Origin: Frankia sp. RB7
Lineage (GTDB): Bacteria > Pseudomonadota > Alphaproteobacteria > Rhizobiales > Xanthobacteraceae
Length of the DNA stretch: 64,000 nt
Direction of reading: 5' to 3'
NCBI GenBank assembly: GCA_030403585.1
Contig: JAUEPE010000005.1
Span: forward strand, 166,378-230,377
The position numbers and the translations under genes are program-made. Below, in pieces: positions 27,809 to 36,602 of the stretch. A model generated the notes under the pieces. It worked only from the letters and a program-made list of their open reading frames with translations, was not told the DNA's origin and searched no databases. Each line of letters opens with the position of its first letter. Positions within the stretch are counted from its first letter, which is position 1.

Positions 27809-28957
27809 ATGCAGGGGCAGGCCCGGTTGGCTGCCGGTCGGACCGACGGAGGCGCCGCGCCCTTCGGTCGCTCGCACAGCCTCGACTTCCTGCGCGGCCT
27901 CGCCATCGTCGGCGTGATGGCGATCCACATCTCACAATCTTTTCCATCGAATATTCACGCCGTCGATTACGCCTTCATGTGCGGCTGGACTGGCGTCAAC
28001 GTGTTCTACTTCGTCAGCGCCATGACGATGTGCCTGATGTGGACGCAGCGCCTCGAGGCGAACCCGACGGGCAAATTCTACATCCGCCGTGCCTTGCGCA
28101 TCGCGCCGCTGTTCTGGCTCGCGATCCCGGTCTACCTCGTCATCAATGGCACGGGCCCGAGCACCAACGCACCGAACGGAATAGGATCGCTCCAGGTGAT
28201 CCTGACCGCGACGTTCCTGCACGGCTTCTGGCCGGACAGCATCAACAGCGTCGTGCCGGGCGACTGGTCGATCGCGGCCGAGATGATGTTCTATCTCGTC
28301 TTCCCTTTCGTGATCACCGCGTTCGGATCGCGCCGTCATCTCTACCTCGCGCTGGCGATCGTGCTGCATCTCGTCAATGTCTGCCTGTTCAAGCCGTGGG
28401 CGTTCGCGCTGTTCTCGGCCTATTACGGCCCAGGCCATGAGGCGTTCGTCTGGAACGCGCTGCACATCAGCTTCCTGAACCAGTTGCCGATCTTCCTGGT
28501 CGGCTGTGCGCTGTTCTTCGCGCTGCGCGACGGCTTTGCGAAGTCGGATGCCGCGATCTTCGCCGGATTCATCGCGCTGTCCGTTGTTGCCGACCGCGCG
28601 ACCGGGTCGCACGAGTTCAACTATCTCGTAATCAATCTCGTGCTCGGCGCGATGGTGTTCTGGTGCATCCGCCTTGCGATCCGCCTGCAACCCCTCGAGG
28701 CGCTCGGCCGCAACTCCTACTCGATGTACCTGTCGCATTTTGCGGTGATCTTCGGCCTGCGCCAGATCTGGCCGGTCGCGGACGGGCTGGCATCGCTGCT
28801 GCTCGCCTATGTCGTCACCGCAGCACTTAGCTATCTCGTCGCGCACGCGACCTGGCACCTGGTCGAGCGGCACGCGCAGGATCTGGCGCATCGGCTAACG
28901 GCTTCGACCGCCAAGGCTACGCGCGCCGAGCCCGTCACCGCAGCAGGCGTGGCGTGA
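27809..28957 (+). CDS. Acyltransferase-3 family membrane protein (OafA/YrhL type)
   Basis: A 382-residue integral membrane protein with about ten hydrophobic segments. The family motif SLDFLRGLAIVGVMAIH opens the first helix region, and RRALRIAPLFW and PGDWSIAAEMMFYLVFP follow, as in O-acetyltransferases that decorate polysaccharides or lipids. The ATG at 27809 sits 8 bases after GGAG; the adjoining GTG is less likely. It lies away from the main polysaccharide locus, beside a mutarotase-like gene, and its acceptor is unknown. Confidence 0.88.
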   Translation: MQGQARLAAGRTDGGAAPFGRSHSLDFLRGLAIVGVMAIHISQSFPSNIHAVDYAFMCGWTGVNVFYFVSAMTMCLMWTQRLEANPTGKFYIRRALRIAPLFWLAIPVYLVINGTGPSTNAPNGIGSLQVILTATFLHGFWPDSINSVVPGDWSIAAEMMFYLVFPFVITAFGSRRHLYLALAIVLHLVNVCLFKPWAFALFSAYYGPGHEAFVWNALHISFLNQLPIFLVGCALFFALRDGFAKSDAAIFAGFIALSVVADRATGSHEFNYLVINLVLGAMVFWCIRLAIRLQPLEALGRNSYSMYLSHFAVIFGLRQIWPVADGLASLLLAYVVTAALSYLVAHATWHLVERHAQDLAHRLTASTAKATRAEPVTAAGVA

Positions 28958-28986
28958 ACGACCACAGCGCCGGCGCGTGAACGCGT

Positions 28987-29871
28987 TCAATACGACCCGA
29001 CCTCGATCCGGTATGACAGCTCTTCTTCCACCCCGGGTGCGATGTGCATCAGCCCCGGCTTGTCGCTGAACTCACCGTCAAACTCTTTCGGGCTGGCATA
29101 GCCGCGCCAGGGCTCGATGCAGAGGAACGGCGCCCCTGATGGCTTCGACCAGACACCGAGCTCGCGAAAGCCACGCCAGGACATATCGAGCCAGGGACCG
29201 TTGCCATCCGTGGAGGCATAGCGAACCGCATGGCTGTTGACCGGATCGAAGATAATGGCGTCGCTGGTGAACAGGGCTTCAGACAGGGGAAGCACAGTGC
29301 CTCGGACCGGGCTCGGATCCGTTGCCGCCAGCAGGAGCCCGCCTTCGACCCGGCGAACCGGAGACGGCTCCTCGTTCGTGAAGGCTAGCGCGTAGCTCTC
29401 CTTCGGCACGCCAGCCTGAAGCGGCCAATTGAAAGCGGGATGGCCACCGAGCGACACCGGCAATGTCTCCTTGCCGGTGTTGACGACGGTGAGTACCAGA
29501 TCGAGCCCGGAGTCGTCGATCGTATAAGTTGCCGTCAGCCGGAACGCGAACGGGTAGAGTGCTCGTGTAGCCTGGCTGTCCTCGAGCACGAGGCTACACC
29601 GTTTCTCGCCACGCTCCGCCCAGACAAAGCGGCTGTCGCGCGCAAAGCCATGCTGGGTCATCCGATAGGTCTTGCCCCGATGCCGCATTTCGTCGTTGGC
29701 GAGGCGGCCGACGATCGGATATAACAGTGGGGCGTGGCGCGCCCAAGCAGGACCTGCTTGCCAGACAAATTCGGTGCCGCCCTTGTTTCTCAGCGAGCAC
29801 AGCTCGGCGCCGTGGGCCTTGATGGCGGCGGTGAGCGAGCCGTGTTTGAGAATATGAACAAGTTCATCCAT
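28987..29871 (-). CDS. Aldose 1-epimerase-like protein (galactose mutarotase fold)
   Basis: A 294-residue protein of the LacX-like branch of aldose-1-epimerases. The characteristic PLLYPIVGRL, GGHPAFNWP (with the conserved HPAFNWP) and FLCIEPWRGYA segments are present. These proteins bind or epimerise hexoses or hexose-phosphates. It converges with the acyltransferase gene. A decayed copy of part of this gene lies 2 kb away at 31949-32165. Confidence 0.87.
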   Translation of the reverse strand: MDELVHILKHGSLTAAIKAHGAELCSLRNKGGTEFVWQAGPAWARHAPLLYPIVGRLANDEMRHRGKTYRMTQHGFARDSRFVWAERGEKRCSLVLEDSQATRALYPFAFRLTATYTIDDSGLDLVLTVVNTGKETLPVSLGGHPAFNWPLQAGVPKESYALAFTNEEPSPVRRVEGGLLLAATDPSPVRGTVLPLSEALFTSDAIIFDPVNSHAVRYASTDGNGPWLDMSWRGFRELGVWSKPSGAPFLCIEPWRGYASPKEFDGEFSDKPGLMHIAPGVEEELSYRIEVGSY

Positions 29872-30080
29872 TCATCTTCCTTACACCTGGCACCTCCACT
29901 CATCAAGCGAAGGCGACTGCGTCTTGGCGATCGCGTGCGACGCTTGATCATAGTGCGCGAAGCCTTTCTCTTGACGCTGTTCAGATGCCGATAGATCACA
30001 GTCGATTGCTTCTCTGCGCCAAGCTGTGTCTGAATTGCGGGTTCGAGTGAGGTCATCTCCAGCACGCAGAAGTTACACCT

Positions 30081-31110
30081 ATGGCGATCGCTCGTAGCGC
30101 ATCATACGCAGTTTTCTTGGTCTTGATGCTGGTTGCCGGCAGCCCACCCGAGCTCAATCTCCATCAAGCACCGATGTGCTCGTCTACGGAGGCACCGCGG
30201 CCGGAGTCATGACTGCATATTCAGCCGGGCGATCATCTTGGAGGCATGGTTACCGGGGGGCTTTCAGCCGCTGACCTCGGCAATGCGCAGGTGATCGGCG
30301 GATAAGCGAAACTGTTCGTTCGCCGCGTCGCAGAACATTACGGCCGATCTCACCTCGACCGCACGTTTCCGAGGACACGCTCGGCGCCATGCTCGCGGAA
30401 GCCGGCGTTGAAGTAATCTTTGGTGCTAGACTGCGCGAACATCACGGCGAAACGGTCGAGAATCGTAGCGTCGTTTCAGTGAAGATCGAAGACGGACGCG
30501 ATTGCGCGCCAGGGTCTTTGTTGATTGAAGCTACGAAGGAGATCTCCTGGCGCAATCTGGCGCGGCATATACCTGGGGCCGGGAAGTGCGCAGACATACG
30601 GCGAGAACCTCGCCGGTATACGCCCCATCACCGCAGCATCAGTTTCAGCTGGCCGATACTTACCTATCGAGACGACCACCAGCTCTATCCGGCGATCTCA
30701 CCCCGCCGGCGACCCGAGCCGGCGATCATAACGTCCAGGCGCACAATTATCGCCTCATTCTGACTGACGATCCGGCAGATCGCTTGCCATTTCCCAAACC
30801 GGACCGCTACGATCAATCACAATTTGCGTTACTCGCTCGATACCTGCAGGATTTTGAATCGCTCACGGGACCCTCTACTCAAGGATTTCCTGTACTCAGT
30901 ACGTCTCCCGAACCATAAGGCCGACTTCAACAACAACGACCGTTCTCAAGCGACTATATCGGCCATAGCGGCGCCTATCCCGATGCTGGCTACCGGAAGA
31001 GGCAGCGGATTCGGGAGGCAATCTGCGCTACACGCAACTTTCTCACTCATGATCCCGCCGTGCCTGCAACACTCAAGGGCCAGCTCAATGCATGGATGGA
31101 GTCTTCAATG
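30081..31110 (+). pseudogene. Decayed FAD-dependent oxidoreductase
   Basis: No single frame is open, but shifting frames gives a recognisable protein. MAIARSASYAVF begins with a signal-like helix; TDVLVYGGTAAGVMTAYSA is the FAD-binding motif; LGGMVTGGLSAADLGNA, RRVAEHYG and MLAEAGVEVIFGARL follow; later blocks are YGENLAGIRP, YNYRLILTDDPADRLPF-like sequence, and SDYIGHSGAYPDAGYRKR then LTHDPAVPATLKGQL. This order matches the FAD_oxidored (PF12831-like) family. Stop codons and frame shifts interrupt it and the C-terminus is missing. It is a non-functional remnant. Confidence 0.8.
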
Positions 31111-31170
31111 CTGCAATCAAAGCACTCGAATAGCGCGCGGTTCCGTCAACAAGCGCGCAACCGGCAGCTG

Positions 31171-31551
31171 TCCGCGATTTTCGTCGCCATAACTTTCCGC
31201 GGCAATCGCTCCAGCGCATTTTCCCCTCGTCATTTTTCACCTAGCAAGCGCTCTGTACACGTCACCGGCTGGCCTGATCCTCAAGGCAGACAGCTTCACG
31301 ATTCCTTGTTCCTCAAAAGCAAGATACGCTCGATTCGAAAGTTAATTGAACTCGGATGACCAAGCCTTCCGAAATGCCACTCGCGACCGGCCTTGCTCCC
31401 ATTGCGTTCGTTGGCCAACAGCGGCCTCCCTATCGACCTCTAATATATCTTCTCAGCTCAAGCCTACCGCCCGATTGACCAACCTGTTGTGTCTGACCCC
31501 CGGAAACCCCAACGGCTAGCTTCTTGACTGACTCGCCGCTATCATTTCGCT
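31171..31551. other. Gene-free stretch after the FAD pseudogene
   Basis: I see no supported gene. Open frames here are short with no recognisable motif. The sequence may be further remnants of the oxidoreductase or an unrelated insertion. Confidence 0.5.
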
Positions 31552-31800
31552 ATGACCAGGACAGACAACAGAGCGATCGCAAAGGCGCATCGTCAGCAGG
31601 ATAACCGGAAGTTGGGCGAGACTATCGACACTCATCGCGTCAAAGCCGATCTAGTGGAGCTAGACCGGCTTCGCAGTTATCTAGTCAAAAACAAAACCGC
31701 CGGCTATACGCGCTGGCTACTTGATTCTATCGACGATTACGTCGAGCAGATCACTGGAGACCGGATGACACTGCAGCGCAAGTCCTCCAAGGTTGAGTAA
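31552..31800 (+). CDS. Small hypothetical protein
   Basis: An 82-residue basic, Asp/Arg-rich, probably helical protein (MTRTDNRAIAKAHRQQDNRK to TLQRKSSKVE). It begins with ATG and ends with TAA. I recognise no family. Composition is plausible for a real protein, but no strong ribosome binding site is seen. It lies between two pseudogene remnants, so it could be an orphan of an acquired element. Confidence 0.45.
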   Translation: MTRTDNRAIAKAHRQQDNRKLGETIDTHRVKADLVELDRLRSYLVKNKTAGYTRWLLDSIDDYVEQITGDRMTLQRKSSKVE

Positions 31801-31948
31801 TGCTATACCTTCGTACCAAGTGCTGCGGTCCGAGCACTTCTTTTTGCGGACTGCATATGCCAAAGAGCCATGCGAAGTGGCGCCGATCAGTGATTACTGA
31901 TGGGTTTTGCTCCAATTCCGCTGTGCAGCGTACACGAAATCGCTAAGC

Positions 31949-32165
31949 GGAACGCGAACGCATCATACGCGCGTAGCCTCGCTGTCTTCCAAGCACCAGC
32001 GCGCACCGTCTCTCGGCCTGCTCCACCAGTTCAAGGCGAACGTCGCGCGCAAAACGGTATTGAGTCATCTCGTACGCCTTACTCAGTGCCACGAATCGTC
32101 GTTAACCGAGCGAATTCAGTCATCCCGCTGTCCTGGAACGAGCGCATCTCGGCGCCTTGCGTCTC
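31949..32165 (-). pseudogene. Decayed fragment of a second mutarotase-like gene
   Basis: The stretch starting GGAACGCGAACG aligns with 29541-29702 of the intact mutarotase-like gene (shared blocks include GTAGCCT-GCTGTC and GTCGCGCGCAAA), then, after a gap of about 60 bases in this copy, the block CAGCTCGGCGCC of the intact gene (29811-29822) corresponds to CATCTCGGCGCC here (32147-32158). On the minus strand part of it translates as LEDSEATR, matching LEDSQATR of the intact protein. Stop codons and an internal deletion show it is inactive. Confidence 0.75.
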
Positions 32166-32311
32166 TATAATACGGTAAGCACGCTACTGCGGATCGTGTG
32201 CGTTTCGTAGGCCACTCGCGAAATCTATAATGCCGACCGCTCACTCGGCAATACGTCGCGCATTGCATCACTACATTTGCAGCGGCTCGAAAAACGCGAT
32301 ATGTGCAAGGA

Positions 32312-32671
32312 ATGTTTAGAAAGATTTTGGCGCTGGCTGCTTGGGGCACTCTCGGCTTCATCTGCTTCGTATCGCTATCTCCGATAGAGATTCGTCCGGT
32401 CGCAACCACGGACGGCTCGGCAGCATCACAACGTTTCATCGCGTATCTGCTGCTCGGAGTGTTGTTCGTGTCTGCTTATCCAAGCCAGCTTATCCGTTCG
32501 CTGATATTTGTGGTCGTCGTTGCCTTGGGGCTGGAAGCAGTTCAGCAGTTAACGGCAGATCGACATGGCCGGATCATTGACGCGTTGGAGAAAGTAGCCG
32601 GAGGCGTGATCGGCTGCGGCGCCGCGAGAGGCATACAAGCCTTGATCGACCGCCAGCCTCGAATTAGCTAG
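32312..32671 (+). CDS. VanZ-like membrane protein
   Basis: A 119-residue protein with about four hydrophobic helices and a VanZ-type pattern: an early FICFVSLSPIEIRP, a middle helix AYLLLGVLFVSAYP and the GLEAVQQLTADRHGRIIDALEKVAGG signature. VanZ-like proteins recur near polysaccharide and envelope loci; their biochemical role is unclear. The ATG at 32312 is close behind AAGGA; an in-frame GTG at 32303 is possible. Confidence 0.72.
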   Translation: MFRKILALAAWGTLGFICFVSLSPIEIRPVATTDGSAASQRFIAYLLLGVLFVSAYPSQLIRSLIFVVVVALGLEAVQQLTADRHGRIIDALEKVAGGVIGCGAARGIQALIDRQPRIS

Positions 32672-33029
32672 CGACCCTCCGTAGCTCCGACCGCCAAGCA
32701 TCAAACGGCTTTCGGTTGGCGACGCCACGTTTACTCCGGGACGAAATTAATCACGCAGGGTTAATCCTCACGACTTTTTTAGCACCATCCCTCGGGCGAG
32801 GGCGTATTCTCGGTTGACTGCGCAATTGAAGCGATTGGTACAAAACTCATTCCCCCATAGACAACTGCCTTCTCAGAATAGCGCGGGAATAACTTGCGCC
32901 TCTGTTCCGTCTTGCACTGAACGCAACACTGGAACGACTTATGGCGCAGAAAATTATCTCCACATTCCTCGTTTCTCGTTGACGTCTGAGCCAATGAACT
33001 CCCTCGGTTCGAATTTCGGATGAAATATA
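32672..33029. other. Gene-free stretch
   Basis: Lower-GC intergenic sequence after the VanZ-like gene. No supported gene, RNA or mobile-element end is visible. Confidence 0.45.
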
Positions 33030-33200
33030 ATGCTGAAGGAAGCAGCTTCCGATGCCGACTTGCTTCGTTTGATGTCCGAAGTCCTCTCATTGCGAGAACA
33101 GGTGGCTCAGGCCGAGCTTCGCGTGAAGCGCTCGCGACAGTCCGTTTCGAGGCCAGTCGCTGTCACGATCTTCAAGAGGCGTCTGCAAAAGCATCGATAG
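33030..33200 (+). CDS. Possible small coiled-coil protein
   Basis: A 56-residue ORF (MLKEAASDADLLRLMSEVLS onward) with a Leu/Glu heptad region at about 10-30 and a very basic C-terminus (FKRRLQKHR). The composition suggests a short coiled coil with a nucleic-acid-binding tail. No family is known to me, and an overlapping longer frame (from 33020) exists, so it is tentative. Confidence 0.4.
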   Translation: MLKEAASDADLLRLMSEVLSLREQVAQAELRVKRSRQSVSRPVAVTIFKRRLQKHR

Positions 33201-33346
33201 CGCTTCAGCACGCCGCTCCAGCACGCCAATTTCTGAATTAACGCAGATCAGAATAGGCAGTTGCGACTGCTAATATTCAGCCGAATCTGGGCGCGCTTAC
33301 CGGCTATTTTTCCTTCCAGATCGATAAACTCGCGCCAATTTTCCTT

Positions 33347-33384
33347 GGTACTCCTCGATCAAATTGGCACTCCTCAATCAAATC
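33347..33384 (+). repeat. Tandem 19-bp direct repeat upstream of the PEP-CTERM gene
   Basis: GGTACTCCTCGATCAAATT (33347-33365) is followed immediately by GGCACTCCTCAATCAAATC (33366-33384); 16 of 19 positions agree. It ends 2 bases before a -35-like TTGACT. Direct repeats at this position suggest an activator or repressor binding site. Confidence 0.55.
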
Positions 33385-33386
33385 GT

Positions 33387-33415
33387 TTGACTTTTATTGG
33401 ATTTCATTAAATAAT
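33387..33415 (+). promoter_or_regulatory. Candidate sigma-70 type promoter
   Basis: TTGACT (33387-33392) and AATAAT (33410-33415) are separated by 17 bases in an unusually AT-rich stretch, 39 bases upstream of the PEP-CTERM start codon. Confidence 0.5.
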
Positions 33416-33454
33416 TAAATACGTATATTAAATAGTTAATGCGTGAGGCCTGCG

Positions 33455-34057
33455 ATGATGAAGACGTGCTTTGCCACAGCTGTGCTTGTGTTCGTTGCAG
33501 CCACAGCCGCGAAAGCGGATGTCATCTACCCAAATCCGGGTACCGAGAACCCAACCACATATACGTTTACCGCAACTTCGAATGGTTCGTTGCTGGCTTA
33601 CTTCTACGGCTCAGGAGCCTCGTTCAGCGAGAGCCTGGGTTTGCTCGTCAACGGCCAGGACAGAGGCATCGCTTTGGGCAATCATAGCAGTGCATACGGA
33701 GAGATGTATAACTTTGGCAACATTAGCGTCGGCGACACCCTGGTATTCTACGACAACGTCTCGACGACCGGCTATACCTACTATTCCGACATCAAGATGA
33801 ATTCCGACGGCGTAAACCACGTCTACTCGACGTCTTTCGCCGGCAGCGGAAAGATTCCGGCCGGAACCTATGTCGGCTTCGAAGATCTTAGCCTGCATGA
33901 GACGGGCTGGACCGACAATAACTACACCGATGAGCAATTCGTCTTTACGATCACGGCGGTGCCAGAACCTTCAACCTGGGCCATGATGATCCTGGGCTTC
34001 ACCGGTATTGGCTTCCTTACGTACCGTCGCCGTAAGCTGGCGATGGCTACGGCGTAA
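33455..34057 (+). CDS. PEPxxWA-CTERM surface protein
   Basis: A 200-residue exported protein: signal peptide (about residues 2-20, ending AKA), a Gly/Ser/Tyr/Asn-rich beta-type ectodomain, and a C-terminal sorting tail [18 protein letters not shown] followed by a basic YRRRK. This is the alphaproteobacterial PEP-CTERM form, recognised by an exosortase and usually linked to exopolysaccharide production. The ATG at 33455 (or the next one at 33458) follows GTGAGG. No exosortase gene is visible in the window. A terminator follows. Confidence 0.9.
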   Translation: MMKTCFATAVLVFVAATAAKADVIYPNPGTENPTTYTFTATSNGSLLAYFYGSGASFSESLGLLVNGQDRGIALGNHSSAYGEMYNFGNISVGDTLVFYDNVSTTGYTYYSDIKMNSDGVNHVYSTSFAGSGKIPAGTYVGFEDLSLHETGWTDNNYTDEQFVFTITAVPEPSTWAMMILGFTGIGFLTYRRRKLAMATA

Positions 34058-34082
34058 TTGCTTCCTCAAGTTCAGACCCAAA

Positions 34083-34104
34083 AGGCCGCTCGTGCGGTCT
34101 TTTT
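34083..34104 (+). terminator. Intrinsic terminator of the PEP-CTERM gene
   Basis: A 7-bp stem (AGGCCGC / GCGGTCT, one G-T pair) with a TCGT loop is followed by TTTTT. It lies 26 bases after the stop codon. Confidence 0.8.
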
Positions 34105-34217
34105 CGTTTCCGTACCTGGATTTCGCTTCGGCAACGGCCTCACAACGGACGTGAGTAAGATTGAGAATTACGGCTACCAAGAAACCGCGACTAAATCATT
34201 CGGCCGCGGGGGCATAG

Positions 34218-34244
34218 CTTCTCCAATCATTGTGGTTGGAGAAG
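34218..34244 (+). promoter_or_regulatory. Strong hairpin directly before a small ORF
   Basis: CTTCTCCAA and TTGGAGAAG form a perfect 9-bp stem, extendable to 12 pairs with one G-T and a 3-base loop. It ends 4 bases before the ATG at 34249. There is no T-tract, so it is not an ordinary terminator; its right arm contains GGAG and could hide a ribosome binding site. Confidence 0.4.
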
Positions 34245-34248
34245 ATTT

Positions 34249-34389
34249 ATGCTGACGGAAATTTCGATACGCAGCTCATCGCGTCCGACGTCTCGCACTG
34301 AAAACATCGAGGAAACCGTGAATGCCAAAGTTAACATCGAGAGGCAGGGGTTTCTATCTTACGGACGAGCGCCAGAATCGAACGCCTGA
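34249..34389 (+). CDS. Possible 46-residue protein
   Basis: Short ORF (MLTEISIRSSSRPTSRTENI onward) after a stable hairpin. Its start faintly recalls the first residues of phage-type integrases, but nothing after that supports it. It may be a remnant or a non-coding region. Confidence 0.25.
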   Translation: MLTEISIRSSSRPTSRTENIEETVNAKVNIERQGFLSYGRAPESNA

Positions 34390-34413
34390 GCCTCAGGATC
34401 TCAGCTGAGATCC
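34385..34413. repeat. Two overlapping perfect palindromes
   Basis: CCTGAG-C-CTCAGG (34385-34397) overlaps the 18-bp palindrome GGATCTCAGCTGAGATCC (34396-34413). They sit where the 46-aa ORF and the convergent small membrane protein end, so they may mark a transcript end or a protein-binding site. Confidence 0.45.
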
Positions 34414-34598
34414 AGCATCACCTGCTGAATCCATGAACGGTGGCGAACCGGCCCTGTAGGAACGGATCGTTCAAAACTTACTCCCAACATTAGCTGGCGC
34501 TGCGGATCCGCCTGCAGTTTGTTCAGGTAACGAGTGTGAGTACGCCCGGTAAGGACGATCAGCAGCAAGATAGCGGCGGGAAGTAGGAACCAGGTCAT
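34401..34598 (-). CDS. Small membrane-anchored hypothetical protein
   Basis: A 65-residue protein with an N-terminal membrane helix (MTWFLLPAAILLLIVLTG) and a hydrophilic tail ending WIQQVMLDLS. The ATG at 34598 has AAGGAA upstream; an in-frame extension to 34673 lacks one. No family recognised. Confidence 0.5.
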   Translation of the reverse strand: MTWFLLPAAILLLIVLTGRTHTRYLNKLQADPQRQLMLGVSFERSVPTGPVRHRSWIQQVMLDLS

Positions 34599-34819
34599 GG
34601 TATATTCCTTCGCATCCCCCGTGACGCGAACCGGACCGCCAGCCATTAGTTCCGAGATGACATAGGCCAGCAATCAATTCGCGCCCTCAAAAATTGCGCC
34701 CACTGGCGTCAATTAGCGTGTGGCCGGCTGGCAATACTGTGCAACTGCAGCAACGATATTCATTGAAGCCGTCCTGCCGCTCGGTAAGCTTCAAGTTATT
34801 GCGACTTTTGATTTCAACC

Positions 34820-35050
34820 ATGGGGATTGCAGTGACCAATGATACGGCAGTTTATGACGCAATGCGCCTCGATCCGGCGAGCGGAGAACAGAGCTGGACC
34901 GATCGAATGGGTACTCGGGAGGCTATTATGAGAGACGGCTTTGCCATTGATCCTCGCTCTCTCGCTTTTTGTCCTCACGAATGGATCAACGACAGTGGGT
35001 ACGTCGATCTGGCGCTGGTCCAGAAATCTCCGCGCCCGCTGTCGGTCTGA
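34820..35050 (+). CDS. Hypothetical protein
   Basis: A 76-residue ORF (MGIAVTNDTAVYDAMRLDPA to QKSPRPLSV) without recognisable motifs or hydrophobic segments. The start is the first ATG with sensible following composition; the frame remains open upstream to 34694. Low confidence that it is expressed. The region from 35051 to 35288 after it shows nothing. Confidence 0.35.
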   Translation: MGIAVTNDTAVYDAMRLDPASGEQSWTDRMGTREAIMRDGFAIDPRSLAFCPHEWINDSGYVDLALVQKSPRPLSV

Positions 35051-35288
35051 AGCGCACCGAGCGCAGGCTGCTCGTCTATCTCGCATGATGTGTAGAGGAT
35101 GCGAGCGTCCTTTACTACACGACGAACGAGACCATTGCTCCTCGTTTGCAAGCGAAAGTCACATGGTCTTGCAAAGCCGGCGCTGGCCGTCACATTTCCG
35201 TACCTAACGATTGCTTCTTTACGATCCTCCCCGCTGACGTAATTTACGCAACGCGGGATTCGGCGGCCTCAATCGCTAAGGTAACGAC

Positions 35289-36398
35289 TTGAAACTGTTC
35301 ATCAACGGCCGCTTTCTCTCGCAAAAGCTCACCGGCGTTCAGCGCTATGCCGCCGAAATGGTCAAAGCGGTCGATTCACTACTCGTATCAGATCGTTCTC
35401 CAGCGTTGCTACGCAAGGCCGACTGGCAGTTGCTCATTCCCGCTGGGGTGAGCGAAACCATCAGCCTCGACCGAATCAAGATTCGCAAAATTGGTCGTAT
35501 GAATGGCCACGCCTGGGACCAGATTGATCTGGCAAGCGCAGCTGCGGGAGGCCGCCTGATCAGCCTGGCAAACGCTGGCCCAATATTCCACCATGACCAA
35601 GTTGTCGTCATTCACGACGCACAGGTCTTCCGCAGGCCCGATTTCTTTGGCTTGCGCTATTTGATAGTCCACCGAACGATAGATCGACTGCTTGCGCGAC
35701 GCGCAGCGATCGCTACCGTGTCGGCTTTCTCCCGCCGCGAACTCTCGGCGGTGTTGGGGCTTAGCGCCTCTGATATCCCGATCTTTCCGAACAGCGCCGA
35801 GCATTTCGCCGCAACCCAGCCCGATCCAGCCATCCTCAATCGACTTGGCCTCCTGCCGGGAAGCTATTTTCTCTTCGTCGGCTCCCGGACCAAGAACAAA
35901 AATCTCTCCGTTGCGATCGAAGCGATCCGGCTGCTCAACCGGCCGGACATCCCGTTGGTAATCGTCGGCGGAGACAACAGCAAGGTATTCCAAGACAATT
36001 CCGGTGAAACTCAACCCGGATTGATTCTGGCGGGACGCCTGACTGACAGCGAGATCGCCGCCCTTTATGCCCAAGCCACGGCCTTTATATTTCCGTCGCT
36101 CTACGAAGGTTTCGGTGTTCCGCCACTTGAAGCTATGATCTTCGCCTGCCCAGTCATTGCGTCGACCGCCGACGCCGTAAGGGAGACCTGCGGCGACGCC
36201 GCTGCATATTTCGATGCCACCGATGCCAACGCATTGACTGAACGCATGCGCGAAAGATTGGCAAACGGCCCCCTCTCTGATCAAGAGCGCAGCATCCAAC
36301 AGCAGCGTCTAGCTCTTTTCTCATGGCAGACATCTGCGGAAGCGCTACTGCAGTTTCTCGCGCAACCACGCCCTCATCGGGATACACGTATTACTTGA
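35289..36398 (+). CDS. GT4-family glycosyltransferase
   Basis: A 369-residue retaining glycosyltransferase with a GT-B fold. It begins LFINGRFLSQKLTGVQRYA, a pattern of the mannosyl/rhamnosyl transferases in polysaccharide clusters, and carries the donor-binding FVGSRTKNKNL and the catalytic-region PSLYEGFGVPPLEAM. No ATG is present near the start; TTG at 35289 preceded by AAGGT is used. It opens the polysaccharide locus. Confidence 0.85.
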   Translation: MKLFINGRFLSQKLTGVQRYAAEMVKAVDSLLVSDRSPALLRKADWQLLIPAGVSETISLDRIKIRKIGRMNGHAWDQIDLASAAAGGRLISLANAGPIFHHDQVVVIHDAQVFRRPDFFGLRYLIVHRTIDRLLARRAAIATVSAFSRRELSAVLGLSASDIPIFPNSAEHFAATQPDPAILNRLGLLPGSYFLFVGSRTKNKNLSVAIEAIRLLNRPDIPLVIVGGDNSKVFQDNSGETQPGLILAGRLTDSEIAALYAQATAFIFPSLYEGFGVPPLEAMIFACPVIASTADAVRETCGDAAAYFDATDANALTERMRERLANGPLSDQERSIQQQRLALFSWQTSAEALLQFLAQPRPHRDTRIT

Positions 36399-36602
36399 AT
36401 ATCTATACCTATTCTCGTCGACGATCGACGCTTGCAAGCGCCGCGTTTTAGCAACTCTCTCGTCACAGCTCCGTCCCATTTGGCCACTCTACTCCCGCGA
36501 GTGAAGTCACGTTGAAGCAGCAACGACACCATATCGTTGCCAGAATCGCGTCCCCTACTGGAACGCATCTGCTTCGCATAAGGTTTGGGATAGGGATTCA
36601 CG

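Noticed and set aside
30389..31359. Several open frames of 60 to 120 residues on the plus strand.
   Set aside because: Each carries only a piece of one decayed oxidoreductase or no motif at all; treated as pseudogene or empty sequence.
34249..34389. The small ORF as the start of a phage integrase.
   Set aside because: Only the first few residues are suggestive; no further integrase sequence in any frame follows.
34350..34413. Minus-strand CGTTCGATTCTGGCG resembles the T-arm of a tRNA.
   Set aside because: No acceptor stem, anticodon arm or CCA could be fitted; the palindromes explain the sequence.
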